A DNA stretch of 64,000 bases from assembly GCF_900112455.1 (NCBI RefSeq), contig NZ_FOLT01000002.1, positions 248,001 through 312,000 on the forward strand, in the 5' to 3' direction. The notes under the pieces are model-generated. The model made no database searches. It was given only the letters and a program-made list of their open reading frames with translations, and was not told where the DNA came from. This document shows, piece after piece, positions 18,505-26,559 of this stretch. Source of the DNA: Alkalibacterium subtropicum (GTDB taxonomy: Bacteria > Bacillota > Bacilli > Lactobacillales > Carnobacteriaceae_A). The first letter of the stretch is position 1. Each line of letters starts with the position of its first letter. The position numbers and the translations under genes are program-made.

Positions 18505-19695
18505 TTGGAAAGAGCTTTAGGTACTGTTGTGCGTGGACTGCGTAGTCCGATCATTAAAGAAGGCGACAATATGGAAAACATCGTTGTGGAAACTGTGTTG
18601 AATGCGGCAAAGGCAGAAGGATACAGCTTTATGGACCGTGACATCATCACGATGACTGAATCCATCGTTGCTCGTGCGCAGGGCAATTATGCGACACTTG
18701 ATGATATCGCTACGGATATCGGTCACAAGTATGATGGTGAAACTGTCGGTGTCGTCTTCCCGATTCTCAGTCGTAACCGTTTCTCCAACATCTTGAAAGG
18801 CATAGCCCGCGGCGTCGGCAAAGTCGTTCTTATGCTGAGCTATCCTTCCGATGAAGTCGGGAATCATTTAGTGTCTTTAGATGAACTGGATGCAGCAGGC
18901 ATCAATCCGCTGGCAGATGTCCTGACAGAAGATGAATTCCGCAGCCATTTCGGTTTCAAAAAGCATCCCTTTACTGGTGTCGATTATATCGAGTATTATA
19001 AGTCACTGGTCGAAGCTGAAGGCGCCAACTGTGAAGTTATTTTTTCTAATGATGCCAAGACGATCGTGGATTACACAAAAAACGTTCTGGCCTGCGACAT
19101 TCACAGCCGTTTCCGTACCAAACGCTTAGTCAAAGCCGCCGGTGGAGAAAAGGTCTTTGGACTGGACGATGTCTTGTCAGAATCCTTGAACGGCAGCGGG
19201 TTCAACTCAGAATACGGTCTGCTGGGTTCAAACAAAGCAACAGAAGATACCGTGAAACTCTTTCCCGATAACGGCCAGCCTTTAGTCGAGGCTATCCAGA
19301 AACGCCTGAAAGACGAAACAGGTAAAACGGTCGAAGTCATGATCTACGGCGACGGCGCCTTCAAAGATCCTGTCGGCCAGATCTGGGAACTGGCTGATCC
19401 GGTCGTCTCTCCCGCCTACACAAAAGGCCTGGAAGGTACCCCGAACGAAGTGAAGCTGAAGTATCTGGCTGACAATAACTTTGCCGATTTGAGCGGAGAT
19501 GAACTTCATAGTGCGATCACGGATCACATCACTAACAAACAGGCTGATCTGATCGGCGAAATGGAAGCACAGGGAACCACACCTAGACGCTTGACTGACC
19601 TCATCGGTTCATTATCTGACCTGACTTCAGGCAGCGGCGACAAAGGCACGCCGATCATCCATATCCAAGGTTACTTTGATAACTTTACTAGCTGA
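18505..19695 (+). CDS. CofE family protein (coenzyme F420-0:L-glutamate ligase-like)
   Basis: A 396-residue protein of the CofE family. Visible motifs include RGLRSPIIKEGDN, VVGVVFPI-like (ETVGVVFPILSRNRFS) and VMIYGDGAFKDPVGQIWELADP. Lactobacillales are not known to make F420, so the substrate here is probably different. The start is a TTG at 18505 after GGGAGAG. A TATACT -10 near 18436-18441 may be its promoter. It has its own terminator and no functional partner nearby. Confidence 0.75.
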   Translation: MERALGTVVRGLRSPIIKEGDNMENIVVETVLNAAKAEGYSFMDRDIITMTESIVARAQGNYATLDDIATDIGHKYDGETVGVVFPILSRNRFSNILKGIARGVGKVVLMLSYPSDEVGNHLVSLDELDAAGINPLADVLTEDEFRSHFGFKKHPFTGVDYIEYYKSLVEAEGANCEVIFSNDAKTIVDYTKNVLACDIHSRFRTKRLVKAAGGEKVFGLDDVLSESLNGSGFNSEYGLLGSNKATEDTVKLFPDNGQPLVEAIQKRLKDETGKTVEVMIYGDGAFKDPVGQIWELADPVVSPAYTKGLEGTPNEVKLKYLADNNFADLSGDELHSAITDHITNKQADLIGEMEAQGTTPRRLTDLIGSLSDLTSGSGDKGTPIIHIQGYFDNFTS

Positions 19696-19712
19696 TTCAG
19701 TTATATAAGCGC

Positions 19713-19747
19713 AAAAAAGGTCACAGGGAAATTCCTGTGACCTTTTT
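19713..19747 (+). terminator. Terminator after the CofE-like gene
   Basis: AAAGGTCACAGG and CCTGTGACCTTTTT form a near-perfect stem with T-run. Confidence 0.9.
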
Positions 19748-19858
19748 ACATCCTCATTATTCTTTTATTGCCTTACTAAATACGAAGCATTGTTTTCCGC
19801 TATTTAAAGGCGTTGGATACTTTAAGCCATTCTCCAGATCCAGCTGCACTACTATGGT

Positions 19859-20200
19859 TTACTGATGCATGCCCATTCCAGTGAAATTAGTGCTTTGAGA
19901 AGAGCCGCCAGTCCCATGCATATTTTTATATAGCTCTCTAAGCTGCTGAGTATTAAGTTCCGGGTGCATTTCATTCATATGTGACTTCATTTGTCCAAAA
20001 TTTATAATGCCATCTTCCATACGCAGTTCCATATCTTCAAATTCATCTGTATCCATTAAATCTCGCATTTGGTCAACATCCATTACTTGTTCCTGAATAA
20101 CCGCCTCTTGATTTGTCGTATCTTCTTCTGAAAAGAGAGATATTCCTAATCCACCGGTAACTGCTAAAACGCCTGATAAAAGTCCACTAACTAAATTCAT
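19859..20200 (-). CDS. Small exported Met/His-rich protein, unknown family
   Basis: A 113-residue protein with an N-terminal hydrophobic export segment (about 1-24), an acidic middle, and a conserved C-terminal part: NFGQMKSHMNEMHPEL, LRELYKNMHGTGGSSQS and a GMGMHQ tail. The density of methionine and histidine suggests copper binding outside the membrane; that is inference. A second member of the family lies at the right end of the window. A ribosome site (GGAGAGCG) precedes the ATG. Upstream are direct-repeat boxes shared with two other promoters. Confidence 0.6.
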   Translation of the reverse strand: MNLVSGLLSGVLAVTGGLGISLFSEEDTTNQEAVIQEQVMDVDQMRDLMDTDEFEDMELRMEDGIINFGQMKSHMNEMHPELNTQQLRELYKNMHGTGGSSQSTNFTGMGMHQ

Positions 20201-20241
20201 TTAAGATCGCTCTCCTTTTTTTATCTTATCTTTCTATTACA

Positions 20242-20286
20242 AGCATACTGTTCAATTATGTATATTTTATGGATTTTCACTATGGA
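20242..20286 (-). promoter_or_regulatory. Promoter with two 11-bp TTTATGGA-type boxes
   Basis: Read on the plus strand: -10 complement AGCATA at 20242, exactly 7 nt, then ATTATGTATAT and TTTATGGATTT head to tail, with another TATGGA at 20281. Two other promoters in the window have the same geometry. This is typical of OmpR/PhoB-type activator sites replacing a -35. Confidence 0.6.
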
Positions 20287-20302
20287 AATATTTTTTCAAC
20301 AA

Positions 20303-20347
20303 TAAAAAAGACGCCAAAAGTCAGATTCTAATCTGTCTGTTGACGTC
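20303..20347 (-). terminator. Terminator of the ydhK transcript
   Basis: GACGTCAA pairs with TTGGCGTC around an inner CAGATT/AATCTG stem, followed by a T-run on the minus strand. Confidence 0.75.
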
Positions 20348-20394
20348 GTTATTAATTTTATTTCATGACCTATTAGATAATGCTAGTTGTACCT

Positions 20395-21015
20395 TTACTC
20401 TTGCGGAGCTTCCAGTTCGTCTTCGGTCACCCACATATGATTGGTTACTCTCTCACCATCTATTGTCGAATTATAATCGACGGCATAAATCGTTCCAGTA
20501 TAAGCTTCATCGACTGTTGCAACAGCGCCCTGCATGCCTTCAGTGTGCTCCACATCCAGAATAACTTCGTCGCCAGCCTCTGCTACTTCTGTTCCCTCTT
20601 GTAAATCTTCCTGGATGACCCAACGGTGATTGGTCACTTTTTCGCCGCCATCCGTCGGAGTATAACTGACTTCATACACGGTTGTGTCAAAGGCTCCGGC
20701 TATAGTCGCTTCAGCCCCTTCCATTCCTGGCATGTGTGTTGCTGTGATAATGGCATTGCTTCCTACAGGGAATGCTGGATCCTCGGCTTCTTCTAAACCT
20801 GATGGGATTTCTCCGTCATGGTCCATACCCATCATTTCGTCCATTTCATCCATTTCTTCAACTTCGTCCATACCAGGCATTGCATCCTGGATATTCTCTT
20901 CTTCGACGATAGCCGTCTCATTGGACGTGTCGGTTGTCTCTGTTGTATCTGTTGTATCTGTACACCCTATCATAATAAACGTTGTGCTCAAACCCAGTAT
21001 GATCAATTTTTTCAT
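20395..21015 (-). CDS. ydhK: YdhK family lipoprotein (two DUF1541 domains)
   Basis: A 206-residue lipoprotein. The signal peptide ends in the lipobox IMIGC, followed by a Thr/Glu linker and a Met/Asp-rich stretch (MDEMDEMMGMDHDGE). Two tandem DUF1541 domains come next, at about 85-140 and 145-200, each with a GMEGA/GMQGA, Y.V.Y and VTNH.WV pattern. The family is common in metal-resistance regions of Firmicutes; its exact role is unknown. Two broken relatives occur in this window. A GAGGAAAAT site precedes the ATG. Confidence 0.85.
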   Translation of the reverse strand: MKKLIILGLSTTFIMIGCTDTTDTTETTDTSNETAIVEEENIQDAMPGMDEVEEMDEMDEMMGMDHDGEIPSGLEEAEDPAFPVGSNAIITATHMPGMEGAEATIAGAFDTTVYEVSYTPTDGGEKVTNHRWVIQEDLQEGTEVAEAGDEVILDVEHTEGMQGAVATVDEAYTGTIYAVDYNSTIDGERVTNHMWVTEDELEAPQE

Positions 21016-21026
21016 TTTATTTTCCT

Positions 21027-21149
21027 CTACTTTCTTTTTTGATATCGACTTCTCCTGTATCTTCTTCTTAAACTTGGTGCAACGATCGGTCTACTAAAAC
21101 GTTCTGAAAGCCCATAAACCATTAGCACTACGACTATAGTAAAAAACAT
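21027..21149 (-). pseudogene. Small single-TM basic protein upstream of ydhK, probably truncated
   Basis: A 40-residue frame starting at 21149 has one hydrophobic segment (MFFTIVVVLMVYGL) and a very basic tail ending RRRYRRSRYQKRK, and stops 11 bp before ydhK. The same frame continues upstream past one TGA as a protein-like stretch (SHPSFKEYTAKVIEFIDE) that completes the membrane helix. A longer gene interrupted by a stop is therefore likelier than a genuine 40-residue one. It would form an operon with ydhK. Confidence 0.35.
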
Positions 21150-21419
21150 TCACACCAATAAAATCAGGGCTATCAGCTCATCGATAAATTCTATTACTTT
21201 AGCTGTATACTCCTTAAAAGATGGATGAGATATGAAAACAGAACAACTATGTTCTTCTTCAGGAAGATTTTTAATTATACTATCCAAATATTCAAAAAAT
21301 CGATATCAAAGGAGTATAACGGCGTGAAAATTTATAGCAACAGCTATTGATAGTGATAAAAAAAAGATACTGTCAAAAATCCGCTAATTTTAATAACCTT
21401 TTGTCTCAATGAAACTCAG
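21150..21419. other. Flank left of IS21, ydhK promoter region
   Basis: A TAGTATAAT -10-like element for the minus strand lies near 21275-21283. TTTGATATCGA at 21037-21047 has an inverted copy at 21301-21311. No further gene is supported. Confidence 0.35.
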
Positions 21420-21528
21420 GTGTAAAGAACAGTTATAAAATGTAGGAAAATGACAATGTAAAATTGTTGGTTTTCCTACATTTTTTATATACTCTTCTTA
21501 TCCCCTATAGAATTGGAGTGGAATAGGA

Positions 21529-22764
21529 ATGAGAAGAGATATCAGAGAAGGAGTGAAAAAACATATGATTGATGGCATAAAGCCCAATTATACTGCGTTA
21601 GCGGAACAATACGGATGTGACTATCGTACGGTTAAAGCAGCGTATGAAGAAGCGTTACAAGGTAATAAACCTAAAACAAGGAGGACATATCCGAGTAAAT
21701 TAGATTCATTCAAACAAATCATAGATACTAAGTTAGAAGATCAATGTACCGCTAAAAGTATCTTCAAATTCATACAAAAGAAAGGGTTCGATGGGAGTTA
21801 CAGTCTTGTTAGAGACTATTGCCGTGGAGTGAAAAAAGAACGGATACAGAAAGCAACGGTACGCGTCGAATATACGCCTGGTCTTTCAGCACAAATCGAT
21901 TGGAAAGAAGAAATGCGACTCATAAGCAGTCAGGGAGAAGTCTTCCGCTTTAATATTTTTCTTTATATATTGCCCTACTCAAAGAAGAAATTTATTACGC
22001 TTACCTTTGATCGTAAACAAGATACATTGTTTGAGTGCATGAATGATGCCTTTTATCACACCGGTGGTGTTCCAGAAGAAATATGGTTCGATAATATGAA
22101 AACTGTCGTCGACCGGTCACGAACTCAATTCTCTCAGGTTCATTTAAACGATCGCTTCTATTCTTTTAGTAAAGATGCAGGGTTCAGAACAATGGTCTGT
22201 CGCCCTTTTCGCCCCCAAACAAAAGGCAGCGTAGAAGCTCTCGCTAGAACAATGGACCGGTTACGGGTTTACAATCATGAATTTTATGATTCGACAGATC
22301 TCATTCGAATCGTTGACGAACTTTGTGATGAATTAAATTCGGAAGTGTCTCAAGCAACGGATGAGATTCCTGATATACTTTGGAAAATTAATGAAAAAGA
22401 GCACCTCCATAAGCTAAAAGATGACTTGTTAAATCCTTATTTTGAAGACTCTATTCGCCGTAAAGTCACAAAGGAAGCAATGGTCATTTTCCGCAAATGT
22501 AGGTACTCTGTAGACCCTCGCTATATCGGAAAAGAAGTTGACTTGGATCTTTCCGAAAACGAAGAGCACGTGCACATTTATTATAACGGAGAACAGATTC
22601 GTTCGCACCCACTTACCACAAAAAGATTGAACTATAACCAAGAAGATTTGGTTCAGATACTTAAATCAGATGTCATGAGCCACAAAGAAGATGACATCCA
22701 AGAACATATTAAACGAAGTTTAAAGCAATATGATTTACTGGAGGTGCCTTCGAATGAGCAGTAA
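21529..22764 (+). CDS. istA: IS21 transposase IstA
   Basis: A 411-residue DDE transposase. It has an N-terminal helix-turn-helix (about 15-45, TALAEQYGCDYRTVKAAYEE), the catalytic core with QIDWKEE, IWFDNMKTV and RPFRPQTKGSVEALART, and a C-terminal Mu-type domain. The gene is intact and overlaps istB by 11 bp, the usual IS21 layout. Confidence 0.95.
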   Translation: MRRDIREGVKKHMIDGIKPNYTALAEQYGCDYRTVKAAYEEALQGNKPKTRRTYPSKLDSFKQIIDTKLEDQCTAKSIFKFIQKKGFDGSYSLVRDYCRGVKKERIQKATVRVEYTPGLSAQIDWKEEMRLISSQGEVFRFNIFLYILPYSKKKFITLTFDRKQDTLFECMNDAFYHTGGVPEEIWFDNMKTVVDRSRTQFSQVHLNDRFYSFSKDAGFRTMVCRPFRPQTKGSVEALARTMDRLRVYNHEFYDSTDLIRIVDELCDELNSEVSQATDEIPDILWKINEKEHLHKLKDDLLNPYFEDSIRRKVTKEAMVIFRKCRYSVDPRYIGKEVDLDLSENEEHVHIYYNGEQIRSHPLTTKRLNYNQEDLVQILKSDVMSHKEDDIQEHIKRSLKQYDLLEVPSNEQ

Positions 22765-23491
22765 CTATCAAAAGCTATTAAATAATCTAGAGGCCTTGAA
22801 TTTAAAACATATGAGAGAATATGTGCCAAACTATGTTGAAATTGCCAATCGGGATGAGCTTTCTTTAACAGAAGCTCTTCTAGAATTAACTAATCAAGAA
22901 TTAGACTTTCAAACGAATCAGACTGTGGAACGTGTCATCCAGCGCGCACACTTTCCCAAACGGACATCACTTGAAGAATTTGATTTCAACTTTCAACCAA
23001 GCGTTAACAAAAAAGAGATTCTAGACTTGAAACATATGGCTTTTATGGAGAAAAAAGAAAACTTAGTTTTCATTGGAAACCCTGGTGTAGGGAAAACACA
23101 CCTTGTCATTGCATTAGGCATTGAAGCATGTCATCAAGGCTACCGTACGCTGTTTATCAGTTGTCATGAATTACTTTTACGTCTTCGTTCTGCCTTTGAA
23201 AAAGGGACCGTCGATCGTGTTCTGAAACGATATGCCAAATATGATCTTTTGATCATTGATGAAATAGGTTATTTACCAATTCAAAAAGTTGAAGCTAACC
23301 TCTTCTTTCAACTATTAACGATGCGTTACGAAAAGAAATCAACAATGATTACGACAAATATTATCTTATCTCGATGGGGGGAGCTATTTCAGAATTCTGA
23401 AATAGCCGCCGCCATTCTTGATCGCCTGGTTCACCATGTTAAAGTCTTCAAGATTACTGGAAAATCATATCGTATGAAAGGGAAAATATAA
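22754..23491 (+). CDS. istB: IS21 helper ATPase IstB
   Basis: A 245-residue AAA+ ATPase resembling DnaC, with Walker A GNPGVGKTH and Walker B LLIIDEIGYL. It regulates IstA target choice. The frame begins earlier, but the ATG at 22754 follows GGAGGTG and gives the normal overlap with istA. Confidence 0.95.
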   Translation: MSSNYQKLLNNLEALNLKHMREYVPNYVEIANRDELSLTEALLELTNQELDFQTNQTVERVIQRAHFPKRTSLEEFDFNFQPSVNKKEILDLKHMAFMEKKENLVFIGNPGVGKTHLVIALGIEACHQGYRTLFISCHELLLRLRSAFEKGTVDRVLKRYAKYDLLIIDEIGYLPIQKVEANLFFQLLTMRYEKKSTMITTNIILSRWGELFQNSEIAAAILDRLVHHVKVFKITGKSYRMKGKI

Positions 23492-23614
23492 ATGGACTTC
23501 TAAATTAGACTGTCAAAAACCTACATTTTTATTCTGTCATAAACCTACAATTTTATACTGTCCTTGACACTCAGCCTCATTTTAATGATAAGATCATTTT
23601 ATTTTGTTGTTTTA

Positions 23615-23827
23615 TTAAACTTTTGTCTTTACAATGGATAATTCTTCTCTTAACCAGCTATTTTCTTCTAGTATTTTTTCCATTTCAAGTTGGTTCTTAT
23701 CTATTTGACTCTATCTTTCGTGGGAATGTCCGCCTATTCTTGGTATGAAGTGCATCAAAATCAAATGAATAAACATCATTAGGACAATAAATACGATGGT
23801 TCCATATAACTCATCCTGAGATAACAT
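23615..23827 (-). pseudogene. Small TM-coiled-coil protein, nonsense-interrupted copy
   Basis: The frame from ATG 23827 encodes a membrane segment followed by MHFIPRIGGHSHER, then a TAG at 23711-23713, then a coiled-coil-like continuation (QLEMEKILEENSWLREEL) to TAA. It matches the intact protein at 60117-60326 (MPGMHGGHSHKK, then EKEILEEKNRKLKEEL). The order after an Lgt-like gene is the same at both places. One stop codon separates it from an intact gene, so it has decayed only recently. Confidence 0.65.
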
Positions 23828-23836
23828 TTTTGGTTG

Positions 23837-24685
23837 TCATCGGCTATAGAAAAAATGAATGCCGTAGTAAAAAATGACAGCGAGAACAAACGTCCCAGCA
23901 ATTACTCCATAAACCCATGAACCACTTAAACTAACCTCTTCTATATTATCGGAAACATGAAAGTCATCATTTTTATTTCTATTATAAATAAGAGAAAGGA
24001 TTCCTGCAGCTATGATCGCTAGACTTAACACATGAGCGATACTAAAGGGACCGACTGCTTGCGGATTCGTTCTGAAGAATTCTACTATAAATCTGTTTAC
24101 AGCAAACCCGATTATATATATGTAGAATAATTCCCCCTCAAACTTGGCTGTGTATCTTCTTTTCCATATAATTAAGAATAAAATAAGATTCAGTGCCACT
24201 TCATATAACTGTGCCGGATGCATTAGCTCTCCGCGGACCATTACGCCCCAAGGCCAATTACCTTTCATTGGAATACCAAACACATCACATCCAACCCGCC
24301 CAATCGCTTGACCTAAAATAACCCCCGGTACAATAGTATCTGCAGTTTTACCTAACGGCAGATTTTTCTTTTTTGTATACCAGAAGACAAAAATCCCCGC
24401 AACAATAATTGCTCCCTGAATAGATAACCCACCTTGGGTAATATTGAATATTTCCACAGGATTCTCCAGATACTTGGACGGGTCAAAGAAAATGATGTAC
24501 CCTAATCTGGCGCCTAAAATACCAAGTAAGACAGTGTATATACTAAGGTTCATGATAGTATCCTCATCCAGCCTCTTGCGCTTCCCTTCTTTTTGAACGA
24601 GTAACAAGCCAATAAGCATACCGAGTGCGGTAGTCACACCTAATAAGTTAATACCGTAATGTCCTATATTGAAAAGTTCTACCAT
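23837..24685 (-). CDS. Lgt-like membrane protein, divergent copy A
   Basis: A 282-residue polytopic membrane protein of the prolipoprotein diacylglyceryl transferase family. The fold motifs are kept (GARLGYIIFF, HPAQLYEVALN, NRFIVEFFR), but key stretches differ from true Lgt. The loop normally GGLxxHGG/YGG reads GGLSIQGA, and GRxGNFIN reads GRVGCDVFG. It may therefore have another activity. A close relative is at 60343-61188, and a canonical Lgt is at 33884-34729. AAAAAGGGG precedes the ATG. Confidence 0.75.
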   Translation of the reverse strand: MVELFNIGHYGINLLGVTTALGMLIGLLLVQKEGKRKRLDEDTIMNLSIYTVLLGILGARLGYIIFFDPSKYLENPVEIFNITQGGLSIQGAIIVAGIFVFWYTKKKNLPLGKTADTIVPGVILGQAIGRVGCDVFGIPMKGNWPWGVMVRGELMHPAQLYEVALNLILFLIIWKRRYTAKFEGELFYIYIIGFAVNRFIVEFFRTNPQAVGPFSIAHVLSLAIIAAGILSLIYNRNKNDDFHVSDNIEEVSLSGSWVYGVIAGTFVLAVIFYYGIHFFYSR

Positions 24686-25029
24686 ATGATTTATCCCCTT
24701 TTTTTAACATAGTTACACAAATAAAGTGCAGTTCTCAGACTGTATTTGACTAACTCTTCACTGTCAGTTACACAGCAGCACAGAACTTACAGCTGACTGA
24801 CTATACGTGTATTTATTTCTGAATAAAATACTAAAATCAGCATATGAAATAGTTGTGTAGAATATATGGATTTAAAAATTTACTTTTACCTATTATATAC
24901 AACACATATACATGTGTTATGGTTCCCTGAATAAAAAACAGAAAGAAGCCATCCTGATAATAGCGAATACTTCTTTCTGTTAAATAGATTAACTTTTTTC
25001 ATTGTACATCAACGAGTAACAGTCTTTAG
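24686..25029. other. Intergenic with palindrome and terminator
   Basis: It holds the promoter region of the Lgt-like gene, a palindrome ACACATATACATGTGT at 24902-24917 that could be an operator, and the terminator of the CopZ-like gene. No gene is seen. Confidence 0.4.
24933..24981 (-). terminator. Terminator of the CopZ-like gene
   Basis: AACAGAAAGAAG and CTTCTTTCTGTT form a 12-bp stem followed by TTTTTT on the minus strand. Confidence 0.85.
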
Positions 25030-25233
25030 TTAATCAGCTACAGTATATTGGGTTTCTGAAAGGGCAGAATCGAGTGTCTCTCGGTCAATGCTAGAGAGAC
25101 TTTCTAGAACAACCTTTTTATTAGCCAAATCTATGTCTACTGTACTTACCCCTTCAATACCTGATATTCTTTCTTGCACATCTTTGGCACAACCTTCACA
25201 CTTCATTCCTTCTACTGTTACTTCTTTTCTCAT
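25030..25233 (-). CDS. Heavy-metal-associated (HMA) chaperone, CopZ-like
   Basis: A 67-residue HMA-domain protein with the metal-binding loop GMKCEGC at residues 9-15 and the usual beta-alpha-beta-beta-alpha-beta length. It probably carries Cu(I) in the cytoplasm to a transporter or regulator. It is 43-68% alike by eye with the CopZ at 37787-37993 (VQERISGIEGV versus VQEKFSAIEGV). It stands alone, with an AGGAG-type site and its own terminator. Confidence 0.85.
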   Translation of the reverse strand: MRKEVTVEGMKCEGCAKDVQERISGIEGVSTVDIDLANKKVVLESLSSIDRETLDSALSETQYTVAD

Positions 25234-25486
25234 GACGTTCTCCTCTTTTCATTTTGTTTTTTAATTGTTTTTTTCGGTTTAGTGTTTTTGTAACTCTTGT
25301 ATTAGATCGAGATGAATACCTGTTCAATATTAACAACAACATTCATCCTGTATTATGACTTGGTTCAATACTTAAGGTGATTTGCTCGTTGAGTTTAAAA
25401 CATCTCTTGTAGTGCTTTTTCAGATGAATAAATAACATCTTTTTGTGTACACCCGGGAGTCGATTTAAAAAGGGAGTAGTAGGATA

Positions 25487-26350
25487 GTGGAAGTAGATAA
25501 ATATAATAGTTATTTGGAGTTACTATTAAAAACTTATGCTGAAGCAGTTATTTTTCTTCTTCAAAAATACGGGCCGGCACAAGATGACTATTTTAGAGAA
25601 AAATCGTATAAAAGATTTTTGAATGGAGAAGTTAAAAGTATCGCGAAAGGAAAAACAACCAGAACAACTGAAGGCTTATATTGCCATCATATAGATGAAA
25701 ACAAGTGGTTAAAGATTTCAGATAAATATTATGTTGAAAAACATAATATTCCATTTGAGTCCCAGAGAAAAGATAGGTTAGTTTATTGTGACTTAATAGA
25801 ACATAGTATTTTACATGTTCTGATTGCAAAAGAAACTTCTTTAGAGTTTGGTTACCCAGGGTTTACTGCCTATTTAAGACCAGACATTGAAGTATGGTAT
25901 CTTGATAAAAATGTTCCTCATATAGAATGGAAAAAAAAATGTTATAATAAATCCTTTTTGACTCCGCAAGAAGCGTTCGAAATTTCAAAAGAAATGCATA
26001 GGATTATAGGGGAAAGTTATTTCAAAACTTTATTTAACTATTATGAAGAAAAAAGGAAACAGGAAGAGGAAAGAATAAACAGATTACAAAGTATAAAGCA
26101 AAGGCGAATAGCGGAGAGAGAAGAGTGGATTGAGCATACAAAGAAGTTACACAGCAAAAGTCCAAGGAATGAGATAATCACAGCTAGTTATTATATATGC
26201 ATAGAATATAAAGATCACGCAGATGTTTTTAATAGAAACAAACTTACAACATATAAAGAATATATCAGTGACATGAAGAAATACTCAAAAGAAAAAATAT
26301 TGGACGAACTATTAATATATATAGAAAAATTGCCGAAAAATGTTAATTAA
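25487..26350 (+). CDS. Unknown protein with HNH-like motif
   Basis: A 287-residue, lysine-rich protein with much lower GC than its neighbours, suggesting separate acquisition. Residues about 66-110 contain YCHHIDENKW and, further on, RLVYCDLIEHSILHVLI, a CHH...C...EH..LH pattern reminiscent of HNH endonucleases. The middle (about 185-215) is a charged, probably coiled-coil helix. The start is a GTG at 25487 after AGGGAG. It has no operon partner and its own terminator. A nuclease role is only a guess. Confidence 0.55.
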   Translation: MEVDKYNSYLELLLKTYAEAVIFLLQKYGPAQDDYFREKSYKRFLNGEVKSIAKGKTTRTTEGLYCHHIDENKWLKISDKYYVEKHNIPFESQRKDRLVYCDLIEHSILHVLIAKETSLEFGYPGFTAYLRPDIEVWYLDKNVPHIEWKKKCYNKSFLTPQEAFEISKEMHRIIGESYFKTLFNYYEEKRKQEEERINRLQSIKQRRIAEREEWIEHTKKLHSKSPRNEIITASYYICIEYKDHADVFNRNKLTTYKEYISDMKKYSKEKILDELLIYIEKLPKNVN

Positions 26351-26404
26351 AAATAGAGTGAATAAGAGATAACATGAATCCTCTATATTCACTCTATTTT
26401 TTTC
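26347..26404 (+). terminator. Terminator after the HNH-like gene
   Basis: AAAATAGAGTGAATA pairs with TATTCACTCTATTTT, followed by T residues. Confidence 0.9.
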
Positions 26405-26472
26405 GCTAAGTTTCAGAACGATATTTGGTACATTAACTTACTCTATTGTTTTTTCTTATTTACAATAATGAT

Positions 26473-26512
26473 AAAAGGACGAGAACGCATATTTCATTGT
26501 TCTCGCCCTTTT
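26473..26512 (-). terminator. Terminator of the cad operon
   Basis: AAAAGGGCGAGAAC and GTTCTCGTCCTTTT form a stem after the cadA stop on the minus strand. Confidence 0.8.
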
Positions 26513-26559
26513 GTATTCACCTATTTTAGTAGCGTCTGCCACTTTTTTAGGGTACTGAT

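Larger units (their letters stand above)
21420..23570 (+). mobile_element. IS21 family insertion sequence, complete
   Basis: The left end GTGTAAAGAACAG and the inverted right end GTGTCAAGGACAG match, and a further inner TGTAGG...ATGACA repeat is shared by both ends, as in IS21 elements. The 2.15-kb element holds istA and istB intact. TCAG at 21416-21419 and 23571-23574 looks like a 4-bp target duplication, so insertion was probably fairly recent. Confidence 0.88.

Noticed and set aside
23615-23827. Amber (TAG) readthrough or recoding, since the small coiled-coil gene and the adk relative both have in-frame TAG
   Set aside because: TAG and TAA also break other plainly dead genes here, and intact genes end in TAG normally; simple decay explains it.
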